A DNA stretch of 64,000 bases from Diphasiastrum complanatum (GCA_029204225.1 CM055107.1:17804718-17868717); one strand, 5' to 3'; shown: positions 1-11,467, counted from the stretch's first letter. The notes: generated from the letters alone by a model not told the origin. Translations and numbers: made by a program.

Positions 1-181
1 GGATTGGAGCTACCCACTGACAGGCTGGGAATACATGTTTAAACCTGAGTAATGCTTCTGCTATGTAACAGTTCTAATAAGAAGAAGAACCACAAAGAAC
101 TGTAACAATAGAAGTAAAGTAATCCAAGAAGAAGAAAGAGATAAAAAGAACGTGTTCACAGATTCAGTGAATCAGTGAACA
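1..181 (+). repeat. 3' part of the 5' LTR of gypsy A
   Basis: This segment aligns base for base with 10838-11018 and ends in the same ...GTGAACA. It is immediately followed by a primer-binding site. The rest of this LTR lies outside the window. Confidence 0.85.
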
Positions 182-183
182 TT

Positions 184-200
184 TGGCACCGTTCCACAGC
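184..200 (+). other. Primer-binding site of gypsy A
   Basis: The sequence TGGCACCGTTCCACAG begins two bases after the LTR end. It resembles the TGGCGCCGTTG type of primer site used by Tat/Athila elements. Which tRNA pairs with it cannot be decided by eye. Confidence 0.6.
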
Positions 201-689
201 TACACACACTTTAAACCAAGCCATATCTCATTCACTTGTGTTGCGACACAATCGCCTTGAGAGCTCCTACACGTTCATTGTCGAGCTCATCACTTCGGTC
301 TTGGCCGACGTCCTGCTCGTTTCTTAACCAGAGTCTCACGATCCGCACCAAGTCGAGCTCCACGGCTCAAGTCTAGATCGGACCACCACCTCATACCTCT
401 CGACCGAACCACATCTTCAAAATCCTAACATGTTCTGAGTTACACCTCAACCATCGCTCATCGTTCAAATATCAACCGGAGTAATAACTCCAAATTTCGA
501 ATGAACATCTCTTTGACATCTCGACCGAAGGAAACCTTTACATCTCAACCGGACCCTTACAGTCCTAATCTCAACCGGAGCACTTCCTCGCATCTCAATC
601 GACGTGTTCCATTAGATCTCAACTAGAGCACTCTGCTAAAATCTCAACTGAAGCACTTGCTCGCATCTCAACCGACGTGTTCCATTACA

Positions 690-815
690 TCTCAACCGGA
701 GCACTCTATTCAGATCTCAACCGGAGCACTCTGTTCAGATCTCAACCGGAGTACTCTGCTCAAATCTCAACCGGAGCACTCTGCTCGAATCTCATCTCAA
801 CCGACGTGTTCCATT
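690..815 (+). repeat. 25-bp tandem array in the gag leader of gypsy A
   Basis: Copies starting TCTCAACCGGAG begin at 690, 715, 740, 765 and 790, exactly 25 bases apart. Looser copies of the same motif extend back to about 430. The array ends just before the gag start at 850. Related arrays sit at 6446-7180 ahead of the post-pol ORF of the same element. Confidence 0.85.
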
Positions 816-849
816 AACCGGAGCATTTTAGTGAAATTTCAGAACAGTT

Positions 850-1818
850 ATGGAAGACACAGATGGAGTTTTGCTTAACCAGCAACACCAACAACAGATG
901 AAGAAACTCAGAAAAGAGTTTCAAAACACTCTTAAGTCTATCCAAAGTTCGATGCCAAGTCAGTTACCCACTAGCCAGATCCATCATAGACAAGAGAACA
1001 CGTGGTGCCCTCACTACCAAGGTACACACACTAGCAATGAGTGCCCTTCATACCGATTGGTCCCAGACACCTCCTTGATCTATTACTATTATAACCCAAG
1101 GAATCAGCCTCACAACCAGTCAGGAGGACATTATCAACCTCCTCGACAACCATTTGTTTCACAACAACAACACATGCCATATCCACCACGAAACAACCAG
1201 GTCCATATACAGGAGTTGCCCAAACAACCTAGACATGAATCTCAACCACAACTGGCACTCTTAGGACCACCACCACGAGGACAACAGGATCTAGAAGCAC
1301 AAAAACATAGACATCCTCGAGAGTCTGCCCACACACACCTGGTAGAAAACTCCTACGATCACTCATATCATCATGATACATCAATTCCATCATCTAGCCA
1401 TCACCAGTATCAAACCGACAACTCATGTTCGTGCAAACAAGCTGAGTATTCCACACCACCAGAAAACCCAACACGACTAGCCATCCAAAATGGTTGCGCT
1501 ATCGCCATCGGACCAATGAGCAACCACTGCTTTATCTGTGGCGAAACAAGACATTTCATGGCTGACTGTAAAGTCAAAAACCAATACCATGCGGAATGTC
1601 TCGATTGTGTTTGCAAACACAGCTTCAAAGACTGTCCTAAACAACCTAACATGATCCTTCCAGCACGTCATATCACATCCGAACCTACTAGAGTTCTTAC
1701 TAGAGCACAACGCCAACATCAAGAACAACAGCAAAACCATGAAAAATCAGCTGACCCACATGGAAGCCATTTGACGGCCTCCACATTACCAAAAGATTAC
1801 CCAGACCCAAAGGTGTAA
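850..1818 (+). CDS. gag: Gag-like protein of gypsy A (322 aa, zinc knuckle, no clear capsid)
   Basis: This ORF is open from an ATG just after the leader array. The first 40 residues are charged and helical, then comes a long Gln/His/Pro-rich stretch. Near residue 225 a CCHC knuckle reads CFICGETRHFMADC, followed by further Cys/His residues. An earlier WCPHYQGTHTSNECPSYR patch resembles the gag remnant of element B. No retrotransposon capsid domain is apparent, so the protein is short for a plant gypsy gag. The N-terminal part may have been lost or may never have been there. Protease and pol follow in other frames. Confidence 0.65.
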   Translation: MEDTDGVLLNQQHQQQMKKLRKEFQNTLKSIQSSMPSQLPTSQIHHRQENTWCPHYQGTHTSNECPSYRLVPDTSLIYYYYNPRNQPHNQSGGHYQPPRQPFVSQQQHMPYPPRNNQVHIQELPKQPRHESQPQLALLGPPPRGQQDLEAQKHRHPRESAHTHLVENSYDHSYHHDTSIPSSSHHQYQTDNSCSCKQAEYSTPPENPTRLAIQNGCAIAIGPMSNHCFICGETRHFMADCKVKNQYHAECLDCVCKHSFKDCPKQPNMILPARHITSEPTRVLTRAQRQHQEQQQNHEKSADPHGSHLTASTLPKDYPDPKV

Positions 1819-1843
1819 CAAAGGCAATACAACGAATTTCGAG

Positions 1844-3561
1844 ATGAATTTTTGCGAGAGGAAGAACATACGGAAAGTCCGTTATCAGCTCATATCCTCG
1901 GAAAGGAACAATCCCTATAGGGACTTGAAGTATTTGCTGACCTCCTGCAAGCTCAACTCACCATGTCCTTCCATAGTGCTATCAAATCCTTCACCGAGCT
2001 TCAATGCTATATTTATCGTGGTTTTCAGCTGCCTCCTATTCCTGATGAACAGCGAAAACCAGAAGAGATTCCTGAAATTCCTCATATTCCTATGAATTTG
2101 ATGAATATAGGTGTTGCTAAGGGAAATAACATCACACTACCTTTGTCCTATAAAGATTACTGCAGATCAGACGTTAATATAATGGCTTTGTCATTGGCAA
2201 AGTCATGGGGCTTCAATACCCTCGATCAACCACGATATAAACTTCGTATGGCTGATCAACAAGTTACTGGCCTTGTTGGTCATTTATCAAATATAAAAGT
2301 TCGAATAGCAGGTGTCAAGTTTATCATCGATTGTGTCATCTTAGACCTACCAAAAGATGCCAATACATATAAACTGCTACTTGGTACACCCTGGCTCCAG
2401 ATGGCAGGTGTTGTCCAAGACTAGAAGAACAACAAAATTACCTTTGGCAACCACGATAAACGAGTGACTGTTGACTCAAATGGCCATGTCAAGCTCGCCA
2501 AGGTATACGATGATTGGTCATCTACAACATATGACGAATCAGATAGTGTCCCGATCCAACCAAAAGGCCAATATACACGAACCACGGACATAATCAATTG
2601 GGGTCATGCACTAGCCACCGTGGACTGTGCGGATTCCAATCGATGTCGTATCGAAATGACTACAGAAGATGTGGATATTCTTCCATCTTCTACAGACATT
2701 GACACACCCATCATCCCGCTTATGATGATAGACCCCATTCCTATAGCTTGGTGCCCAGAAGAACCTAGTGTCTCTACTGCCCATGTTTCGGAATAAGGTA
2801 TTCTTTCCATGGATGATGTCGAAATGATGGATGATCATGTGCTCCTCTATCTAGATGCTCAACGTTATTCGTCCAAAGTCATTCCTAAGGCGATCAATTC
2901 ACCAAGACCGTTGGCCCATGTCCAACTAACATCCAAAGTACCAAACATACAAGCATACAGGCCCAAACCCAAAGTATATACTTGGGACGTGTATCCCGAC
3001 GAAGTCTGGGATACAATCGACAACAATATGGTAAGTGAGGCCACAACACCACCCATTCAAAAACCACAAAAACCTCGGTTACAAAAAAATAAAATTATTG
3101 ATACAAAATTAACTGAGCGTCAAAAACATATGCATGCGAAGCTTAAACAGCCGATAAAGCCCTTGTCTAAGGAGACAAAAATCAAACAATCAGACCAAGC
3201 TTCCACGTCTGGTAGTGAATCAACTCAGATGATTCCCAAAGTCCTAGAACATTTTGTGGACCCACCTTTCGATCTTCCACAGAAATTCAAAGACTTTACA
3301 TTGGATGACGTCGTTATCCAGTTACCACAGCCACATCGGGAACCTACACCAAGTTCCAATTCCTTTGAAGGACCTGCTAAGACAATTCCACTGAACCTTA
3401 AAGATCCTGACGAGGACATAGATCGAATGGTTCATGTTGGTGCACATTTGTCATCAACCCAACTGTCTGATCTAGAAACTTTATTACGCAAATACAGGGA
3501 TGTATTTGCATGGAATTATACCGAAATGAAAGGAATCCCCCCTGACATAGTAGTACATTAG
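1844..3561 (+). pseudogene. pol: Protease and linker region of gypsy A pol, broken
   Basis: Translated pieces at 1963-2424, 2464-2796 and 2809-3561 follow one another with stops between them. The first contains the SDVNIMALSLAKSWGF core and the YKLLLGTPWLQ end typical of gypsy aspartic proteases. The residues just before the core read DYCRS instead of the family's D-(S/T/G)-G active site, so the catalytic loop appears damaged. The third piece ends in a segment (about 3430-3560) typical of the region just before RT, with LETLLRKYRDVFAW. The damage looks like accumulated point mutations. Confidence 0.65.
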
Positions 3562-4664
3562 ATTCCTCTAGAAGACAATGCTAAGCCTGTTAGGGCTAAA
3601 CCTTACCGCAGTAACCCAGTCTATCTTGAGAGGAGCGATGAGGATATTAAGAAATTGCTGGATGTTGGCTTCATTTATGAAGTCCAACATACTGATTGGG
3701 TATCACCCATTGTGGTTGTACCCAAGAAAAACGGCAAGCTTCGTATCTGTGTCGACCTCAAGAACCTTAATGCGATTACGAAAAAAGACCAATTTCCTTT
3801 TGCCCTTAACGACCCAAATATTAGAGGAAATGGCAGGAGCTGAAGCCTTCAGCTTCTTGGATGGATTCAACGGCTATTTCCTTTTTCAAATAACCCCTAA
3901 AGAGAAACATAAAACAGCTTTTGCCACAGAGAATGGGGTTTATGCTTATAACGTTATGCCTTTTGGCTTATGTAACGCCCCCTCAACATTCCAACGGGTC
4001 ATGTAACTGGCCTTTCAAGATCTGTTACATCGGTCATGGAGATTTATCTCGACGATCTAGGTGTACATTCTTCCGCTGCTACGCACCTAGACGCCTTGGA
4101 GAAAATCTTCATTCGTTGTCGTAGGTTCGGTATCTCACTAAACCTTGATAAATGCCAAATATGGGTCACCCACGGGGTTGTACTCGGGCATCAAAGGACG
4201 GTATTTCTACCAACTATCACATCTTTATAATCGACTATGCCGGCAAGGCACGCCTTATTTATTTAATTGTGGTAGATCCGCGCTGGATCGAAGAACGAAT
4301 TAAGGCCTTTGAGGAGTTGAAAACAGCCCTCACGACGGCTCCCATACTCCGCTCGCCAGATTACACAAAAGAGTTCCATGTGCATACTGACGCAAGTAAG
4401 TATGCCATTGGAGGTCTCCTTGCACAACCGGACGAGTATGGAAAAGATTTTCCTATACGTTTCTTAAACAAGCAACTAGTATCTGCTGAAGTAAACTATA
4501 CCACTGCCGAAAGAGAAGCATTGGCGATGGTCTATGCGGTACAACAACTACGACATTATTTGTTAGGCCAGACCTTTGCTTTCTACACAAACCATCAAGC
4601 ACTCTTATATATCGTTAATAACTCTTGTAAGACGGGACGAATAGCTAATTTTGGAGGAATTTAA
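3562..4664 (+). pseudogene. pol: Reverse transcriptase and RNase H of gypsy A, frameshifted
   Basis: RT motifs appear in order across several frames: WVSPIVVVPKKNGKLRICVD near 3700, FSFLDGFNGYFLFQI and VMPFGLCNAPSTFQRVM up to 4006, then the catalytic YLDD box in MEIYLDDLGVHS at 4036. RNase H follows at about 4370 with HVHTDASKYAIGGLLAQ, TAEREALAMVYAV and the FYTNHQALLYI segment. A shift near 3830, a stop at 4004 and a truncated connection near 4200 break the frame. The RNase H tail degrades after 4664. Confidence 0.85.
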
Positions 4665-4904
4665 TTTCCGAGTAGTTGTTCGAAAAGGGTCCCAACATTT
4701 CATGGCGGATCACCTTTCCAGACTACCAAGTGCTGAAAAAGCAATTGCACCAGTCAACGATGATCTTCCTGATGCGTGCCTTTTTCAGATCGATGCAACA
4801 CCCTAATGGGCTGAGGAGATCACTCAGTTCCTCACAACAGGCCGACTAAAAGAAGGCCTGACTATAACGAATATTTTTTTTTAATAAAAGCAGCACCCTT
4901 TTAG

Positions 4905-6059
4905 TTAATTGTGGGACAACTTTACAAAAGGGACGTTGACGGCATTATTCGACGATGTGCTTATGAATATGAGATACGACCGATAATATCTCAGGCTCAT
5001 GAGGGCATTGGAGGTGGCCACTTTTCTGCTGAAGCCACAGCGAAGATTATCCTTCGAGCAGGATTGTGGTGGCCATCTTTGTTTAAAGACACGTTTGTTG
5101 TCATTGAAACGTGTGATGTCTGTCAACGAGCAAAGAAAAATACCAAAGCAGACTTCACACCATTGACTCCCATTATAGAAGACGAAGTTTTTCATAAGTG
5201 GGAGATTGACTTTGTTGGACCAATCAGTCCAGCAGCAAAACATACCCAAGCTCGATACATCCTCATAGCCACAGATTACACCACTAAGTGGGTGGAGGCT
5301 CGAGCAACGAAGGACGCCAACACAAAAACAATTGCACATTTTCTTTACGAAAATATTATTACCCGTTTCGGTTGTCCCATAGATCTTGTTAGTGATCGCG
5401 ACACGTATTTTTTAAATGCTGTCGTTGATAAAAAGTACACCGTACTATCCTAGGTGTAATGGCCAGGTTGAATCAACTAACAAAACAATATGTAAAATTT
5501 TGACCAAGATAGTTGAAACCAGTCACTCTGATTGGGAAACAAAACTTTTCTCAGCTATCTGGGCTTACCGCGCCATCCCGAAGAAAGCCACTGGGTGGGT
5601 TACCCCTTTCCACTTAGTATATGGTTAGGAGGTGGTAATGCCCGTAGAATTCTTAGTACCTTCGTAAGAGTTACAGAAGCTTTTTCAACAGATCTCTGTG
5701 AAGAGGCTTCAATAGAACAACAAGTCAAAACCAGGCTATTTACATTAGCCCAGTTATGCGAGACAAGACTAATATCTTATCACGCACAACTAGTTAACAA
5801 ACGACGCCAAAAGGCCTGGCATGACCGTCACCTGCACAATAAAGATCTACACTTAGGTGACCAGGTGCTTCTTTATACATCAAAGAAGCACCCCGACAAA
5901 TTGAAGTTCAGAAGTGAGAGGCCATATGTTATTAACAAAATATTTCCTAATGATGCAGTCCAGTTACAAACACTTGACGGGACACTCCTAGACACTGTCG
6001 TAAATGGTGATCATCTACGGCAGTACTACGAAGAGTTGCTCATTGTTGACCCAATTTAG
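4905..6059 (+). pseudogene. pol: Integrase of gypsy A, frameshifted
   Basis: The HHCC zinc domain is intact (QAHEGIGGGHF then CDVCQRAK). It is followed by the catalytic core with EIDFVGPI, VSDRDTYFLN and, after a small deletion near 5420, PYYPRCNGQVESTNK. The three acidic residues are therefore present but in different frames. A C-terminal part at about 5700-6059 carries KAWHDRHLHNKDLHLGDQVLLY, typical of gypsy integrase tails. No chromodomain is visible, as expected for Tat/Athila-like elements. The frame breaks near 5450 and 5628. Confidence 0.85.
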
Positions 6060-6445
6060 GATCTTTCTTGATAAAAAAAAAAAAAAAGAAGCCAAAAGCC
6101 TATTATTTTAATGTTATTTTATTCCTTTCCTTGTACATCTCATTTTTTTATGCCTATTGTTCACCTCGTTCCTTGTTTATACTTCATATCATTACTTATG
6201 TACGATCTATGCATTTTTCTTTTTTTTTTCTTCTGTTCATACTCATGGGTCATGGATGTTCTAGATCGACAACTGATAGGCTACACCTTAGAAAATCATT
6301 CTTACACTTCTGCCACCTCACCTCTATCTCACTGGTATCTCAGGATACACCTTTTTCATAAGAACTTCTACTCTGAGCCACAGTCATATTTCTTTGAAGT
6401 TCTTCACTTGCATCAAACAAATCCATTTATTCATCATGAGGTTTT

Positions 6446-7180
6446 CTCAAATCTCAACCGAAGTGCTCCTATCAAATCTCAACTGGAGCACTCCGCTCAA
6501 ATCTCAACCAATGTGCTCCTTCAAATCTCAACCGGAACACTCCACTCAAACCTCAACCGAAGTGCTCCTTCAAATCTCAACCGGAGCACTCCACTCAAAT
6601 CTCAACCAGAGCACTCCGCTCACATCTCAATCGAAGCGTTCAATTGAATCTCGAATGGAGCTTCCTTGTCAGATCTCGACCGAAGCGGTTCTGTCAAATC
6701 TTGATCGAAGCAGTCATTTCAAATCTCGATCGGAGGACATACATTCAAATTTCACGAATCGGCACATCCCATCTCCCTTGCAACCATTCCACTCCCCATC
6801 TTTCTTAACTCGACCTCACTCTGTACACCCTCCTTTACATCATCCTATTTCGTTTACCACCCACACCGTTCTATCCAATACAACCATCTTCCACATATCT
6901 CCCTTTCCAAACCCTTTGATACATCACTCCCCACACACTTTCCGAACCATTCTGCACCCTCACTTCCCATCTCAACCAAAGTCCTCACTTCCCATCTCAA
7001 CCGGAGCCCACTCCTTTAGATCTCAACCGAAGTCCTCACTTCCCACCTCAACTGGAGCCCACTCCTTCAGATCTCAACCAAAGTCCTCCCTTCCCATCTC
7101 AACCGGAGCCCACTCCTTCATATCTCAACCGAAGTTCTCCCTTCACATCTCAACTGGAGCCCAACCCTTCAAATCTCAAC
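6446..7180 (+). repeat. Second leader-like tandem array of gypsy A (25-bp and 51-bp units)
   Basis: From about 6446 to 6640 there are degenerate 23-25-bp units of the TCTCAACCGGAGCACTC motif. From 6970 to 7173 four copies of a 51-bp unit, made of two related halves, begin exactly at 6970, 7021, 7072 and 7123. Because 51 is a multiple of three, a 390-codon frame (6394-7566) stays open through the array as 17-residue repeats. I regard that frame as probably fortuitous. About 380 bases of non-coding spacer (6060-6445), with an A13 tract, precede the array. Confidence 0.8.
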
Positions 7181-7253
7181 TGACGCCCTTACCACTGTCT
7201 CACCCCTCAACTGAAACAGTTTCTCCAAATCTCCCTTCTTCCATTTTCCCACC

Positions 7254-7441
7254 ATGTCGTCCAATCCTAGTTCAAGTTCTGATGATCCCGAACCAAGCAA
7301 GCTCGACATCCAGGTATGCTTCAACACTGGCACCTGACACGACAGTACCTCAAGTCACAAGTCAACCAGATGAAGCCACCACCCCACCCACACTGATTAC
7401 TACGCCAACGCCACCAACATCACCACTAGCACATATTTGGA

Positions 7442-7472
<31 letters not shown>

Positions 7473-9730
7473 AGGGAGTGGGGATATCCAGTCCCCAGAA
7501 CATAGAAGCATCTTAGCAACCATAGCTCCAACAAGTCCACACGCTGGACACGTCGCAATATTTTGATGTTGCGGACCTGATGGAAATCAACGACGACGAG
7601 CCAAAAAAGAGGAAGCAGCTAGGAAGAATTCAAACCCCTCCACTAACCACCGCCACCATAATAGCTACTAACATCATCCCTCCAACTCCACCTCCATCTT
7701 CAGCTCTAACACCAAGTTTGTTTTTTGGTTTAGCCTCGCCATCCCATACTCCAGATCAATACCCAACCCTCATTAACCCTGAAAAGCTCACTGAAGCAGC
7801 CAAGCACTCGATGATTGGCCTATCCGAAATGATCTACCACATGCATTGGTTGGTGAGCCAGCATCAAGTGCTCGAGAGCAAGGTCCAATATCAAGACCAA
7901 GAGATTGTACGATATCAAAGGCTAGCCAAAGAAAAAGAAAAAGAGACAATGGAAACCAGATCCGTGATGGCCGGGTAGAAATCCACTCTGGAAGAGGTCC
8001 AGCAACAACTGAAGCACCAGATGGTCCAAATCGACCAAGTACGAGATGGATCATCTAGTGCAATGACAGTCGATGCTCCTCTAGTGAAGCCCGAGGACAT
8101 TCGATTCCAGGCCCCACAGGCCTCAGCCATCCGGATGGAAAAATATGTAAGGCTAATCTAGGAACCGGAAGCCGAAAAGCGAAATTTTGAAAACATTGTG
8201 GCCAAACAAGAGAAGATCATCCTAGAGTCCCAGAAGCAGCTGGAAGACACTACGAAGGCCCTGCAACAAGTCTTGGACAAGGTCAACCAACTATGAGACA
8301 CGACGTGCAAGGCTCAAGCAGGTGCTCAATCAATAAAGCCGCGGGATGATGATGGGAATGATGGTGCAGGAAATCAAGGCGGACAAACCCACCCATTAGA
8401 CGGTAGCTCGGGATCGGGTGGCCAGAGAGCCGGTGCTGCTTCCATGACTTTTTCCCCACCCCCTCCCACCATTAGCCCTTCCTCCTAGTCCGCATTTAAT
8501 TTTTCTGAAACATTCATTCCAACTTACCCAATTCTTCTATCTCCCCTCTCTTCATTATCTCCTAGCAAAATAATCGGCCCATCAAAAGGTCCAGTTGACA
8601 CTTACAAACCCAACGAGACGAGTTCCTCCAACAACTCCACCCCTCGGTGTTGCGTATAACTTGTTGATTCCACCTCCTCCTAAACTGTTCACCCCCACAC
8701 CTCTCTCCCCAGATCATTCCATCCCCGACCTTCCAAAAATTAACACTGACATGGGAGGTGATGATGACTTCTTGGCAGACCAACCAGAAACGAGAAGGTT
8801 CTCGTCATGACCAGACACAAGTGTAGCTGAGCCATCGACAAGCGAGCGGGCTAAAGAGAAAGATACGGGTACCAAGGCCCTAGATGATTATCTGGCAAGG
8901 CCATCTTAGTTGCGTAGGACAACTTCCCTTACTAGGCCCAGAGGCAAACTAGCTGACACAAGGGAGTCAGAGAAACTTGAGAAAAAATACCCCCCCAACA
9001 TGAGGGGAGGCAAAGAAGACATTGATCAAATCCAATACTCCACCAGGGCCGAGATCATTGTCGCGCTACAATCGCGGCCAGAATGGTGAAGTAAAGTCCC
9101 AAAGGATAACAGGCCGCTTCAAGAATATTTGAAAGCACTGGCATGGGAGCGAGTGGATCCTTTCTACATGCCACTCAAACGCTTCTAATCCATGGCCGGT
9201 GGAAAAGCCCCGAGTAGAGTTAGTAAACTGGCCAGTCATTCTGGGAATCTCAGACAAAACCTCTCCGGATGATCTGAGGCTACATTTACTCGACTTCGGG
9301 CACAAATATAAATCAAGTGCCGATCTCTACATGCAGGAAAGTGCCAAATATTGCAGATCCATGGCCTTTCTGATGCAGCAAGAGTGTTTTTGGGATCCAA
9401 GCTTGGATCCAATTAGGATCAATAAAATACGGCCCTCCAGTCAGAAGAAGACCATGAGATGATGGCCAGGCTATACTACAGAGCGGCCTTCATGTCGTCA
9501 TGCTATGTGACCATGGTGGAAGACTGGTAGTAAATGGGCTTCGTAGAAAAAATAAGAGAATATCTGGGGCCCCTCAGCTTCGGAAGTAAGCTCCACTTCC
9601 AAGTTTTTGAAGCCTTGGGCCGGAAGATGAGCGAGCGAAAGCAGACTGCACGACGACGAGGCGAGCAGGATTCACAAGAAGTGCTCAAGAGGGCTGGTAT
9701 GTAGCGGCCAATTGAGAGACTTCCAATTTT
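7254..9730 (+). pseudogene. Degenerate post-pol ORF of gypsy A with coiled coil
   Basis: A well-placed ATG (caccATGtcg) at 7254 opens a short frame whose 20th codon is CAG followed by GTATGC, a possible splice donor. From about 7580 to 8300, in mixed frames, comes a charged alpha-helical coiled-coil region (QHQVLESKVQYQDQEIVRYQ, then heptad-like Glu/Gln/Lys). A Ser/Pro-rich stretch follows to about 8800. The rest (about 8820-9730) contains EYLKALAWERVDPFYMPLKRF and LLDFGHKYKSSADLYMQESA in different frames. Many stops are present. Elements B and E carry comparable ORFs in the same place. The function is unknown, and I recognise no env signature. Confidence 0.5.
7444..7472 (+). repeat. Uninterrupted run of 29 G
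   Basis: Twenty-nine consecutive G bases are flanked by AGA and AGGGAGTGGGG. Such a run can form G-quadruplexes, and its exact length is unreliable in sequencing. Confidence 0.9.
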
Positions 9731-9848
9731 GACAAATAAATTTTGCGGATAATAAGCACCTGGTTTTACGAAAGCGAACGAAAATCCATGCTTTTCCAAG
9801 TGCCAAGCGAAAGACATCACCGATGTTGCAGTGGGACCTGCAACAGAT

Positions 9849-9861
9849 TAGGGGTGGATAA
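9849..9861 (+). other. Polypurine tract of gypsy A
   Basis: The purine-rich TTAGGGGTGGATAA lies directly before a TG that starts the inferred 3' LTR, as needed for plus-strand priming. Confidence 0.5.
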
Positions 9862-11018
9862 TGTTAGCAGATTTTAGAGAATCTCCAAGTGCTGAGCCAA
9901 GTTGAAGACACAAGTTATCTCTCACCCATGACCGAGGAGGTCTCAGAAGGAAGAGAGTAGAAGAAGCTGAGAGCCGAGCATGAGAGCCGAGGAAATACTA
10001 GCTAGGAAGACAGTGAATTAACTATGTGAGCCTACATGGTGTATCCCAAAGAAGGAATGACCATGTAGGAGGTAGTAATGTTTTCTAGGCATTGTAAATA
10101 AAGGTAGACCCCCCTTAAATTAGTTAGAGTGAGCCACCTTTTGATGGTGACCCTTAGTGGAAGGGCAAATTCCACATGTAATTCTGATTTAGTGGAATTG
10201 CCACATGGGCTCCACATGGGCAGCCTTCTTGCTTATTTAAGGGCCCCCCTCTCTTGTGAGGGAGCTTTGATTGTGTTGTCAAGTTCTCTTGAGCAAATAA
10301 AGAGGATCCTCCATGAGTTCTTGATGATAGCTTAGATCCTTCTTCATGGCAATGCTCTTGAGTGAGATTTCTATGAGCATGCTTGATTCTTTTGCATTGT
10401 GGATTAACTATGTTTTTGTTTCTTGTTTCTTGCTTAGTTGTGGATTTGCAATCTGCCAAAGAATTAAAAAAAAGCTAAGTTAGTCTTATAAGATTGATAC
10501 ATAAATAATTGGATTGCAAATACATTCAGTTCTTGTTTGTGGAATCTTGTAGTAATCAGCATTCAAGTAAACTAGATAGACTGGTTTGTGGTATAGATCT
10601 TGCATACTCCCTTACAACCCAGTTCTTGATTGTTCCTGAGTAGTCTAAGCATCAAGTGATGAGTGTTTCTTGATTCTTAGATTGTTAAAATTCTGTTAGG
10701 AATTAGTTTCTTGAATCTTGTTTCTTGTTTCAGTAGTTAATCTGGTTTTCTGATTTAGTAGCTAGTGGTAGGATTTCTCTCTGTATTGAACGTTGATCTT
10801 CTTGAGCTTTGTTTGGTTACATATGTAGCTGAGTATCAGATTGGAGTTACCCACTGACAGACTGAGAATACATGTTTAAGCCTGAGTAATGCTTTTGCTC
10901 TGTAACAGTTCTAATAAGAAGAAGAACCACAAAGAACCGTAACAACAGAAGTAAAGTAATCCAAGAAGAAGAAAGAGATAAAAAGAATGTGTTCACAGAT
11001 TCAGTGAATCAGTGAACA
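9862..11018 (+). repeat. 3' LTR of gypsy A (about 1.16 kb)
   Basis: The right end is fixed by the match to bases 1-181. The left end is inferred from TG at 9862 after a polypurine tract. The LTR begins TGTTAGCAG and ends GTGAACA. Within it, around 10200-10330, lie a TATTTAAG sequence and the AATAAAGAGG motif, which could serve as a promoter box and a poly(A) signal. No gene is seen in it. Confidence 0.65.
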
Positions 11019-11337
11019 AGACACAAAACCATACAACGAACTAGTGCCCAGTCTTAAAGCAAAATTTGAGATTGACCCATAGATTTTGCCATTTGTGCAA
11101 CACGCAACATCGCACGATACGGCCTATTGCCCATTTAACCCCCGGATTTTCAAACAGAAGAGGAGTTCTTATCAAACTTCTTATCCATATCATCAAGGGG
11201 CATCAAATGCGGCACCGAGGTACAACGCACCAAATAATCAACAGTGCATGGCCTTACCTGCACCACATCTGGGCCAACCAATCAACAAGTGGCCCACATA
11301 AACTTGACAATGACAGAACCAGAGATGCCAGTACCAC
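11019..11337 (+). pseudogene. Gag remnant of gypsy B
   Basis: Directly after the LTR of element A, a frame encodes YNELVPSLKAKFEIDP, a stop, then a Cys/His and Asn/Gln-rich segment (PFVQHATSHDTAYCPFNP). This parallels the WCPHYQGTHTSNECPSYR region of the gag of element A. The remnant stops where the truncated LTR of copia C begins, and RT of a related gypsy element resumes at 16849. I infer one element, B, broken by A on the left and by C in the middle. Confidence 0.5.
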
Positions 11338-11467
11338 CTCAGCTTTTTCGTGCTTGCGAAACTTTTCGTGTTTCGTGTCTTCTGAATTTCGTGTTTGCGA
11401 ACATTTTTGTCATGTTGAGGGCTGAAATCTAACAAGGCTTTGTAGTTAGAAATATGTTGTTTCTCCA
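11338..11467 (-). repeat. Truncated 3' LTR of copia C
   Basis: This stretch matches about 16715-16848 (CTTTTCGTGTTTCGTGTCTTCTG, in part, and GGCTTTGTAGTTAGAAA). It ends in CCA next to the complement of a polypurine tract at 11468-11481 (GCTCCCTTTGAAAG). Most of the LTR, which is about 1.04 kb in the 5' copy, is gone from the left. Confidence 0.75.

Larger units (their letters stand above)
1..11018 (+). mobile_element. Ty3/gypsy retrotransposon A, Tat/Athila-like, 5' LTR cut by window
   Basis: The first 181 bases match 10838-11018 without any gap and with about ten substitutions, so they are the ends of the two LTRs. The order inside is primer-binding site, leader with tandem repeats, gag, protease, RT, RNase H, integrase, repeat-rich spacer, degenerate post-pol ORF, polypurine tract and 3' LTR. 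RT before integrase places it in Ty3/gypsy. The long region after integrase and a primer site starting TGGCACCGTT fit Tat/Athila-type elements. All coding parts carry stops or frameshifts, so the copy is dead. The LTR divergence of about 5 percent points to a moderately old insertion. Confidence 0.85.

Noticed and set aside
690-815. CRISPR-like regular repeats
   Set aside because: Units are contiguous 25-mers without unique spacers, in a eukaryotic retrotransposon; a tandem array, not CRISPR.
6394-7566. 390-codon frame through the second tandem array of gypsy A
   Set aside because: It stays open because the 51-bp unit is a multiple of three; low-complexity Ser/Pro/His content and no domain, so not called as a gene.
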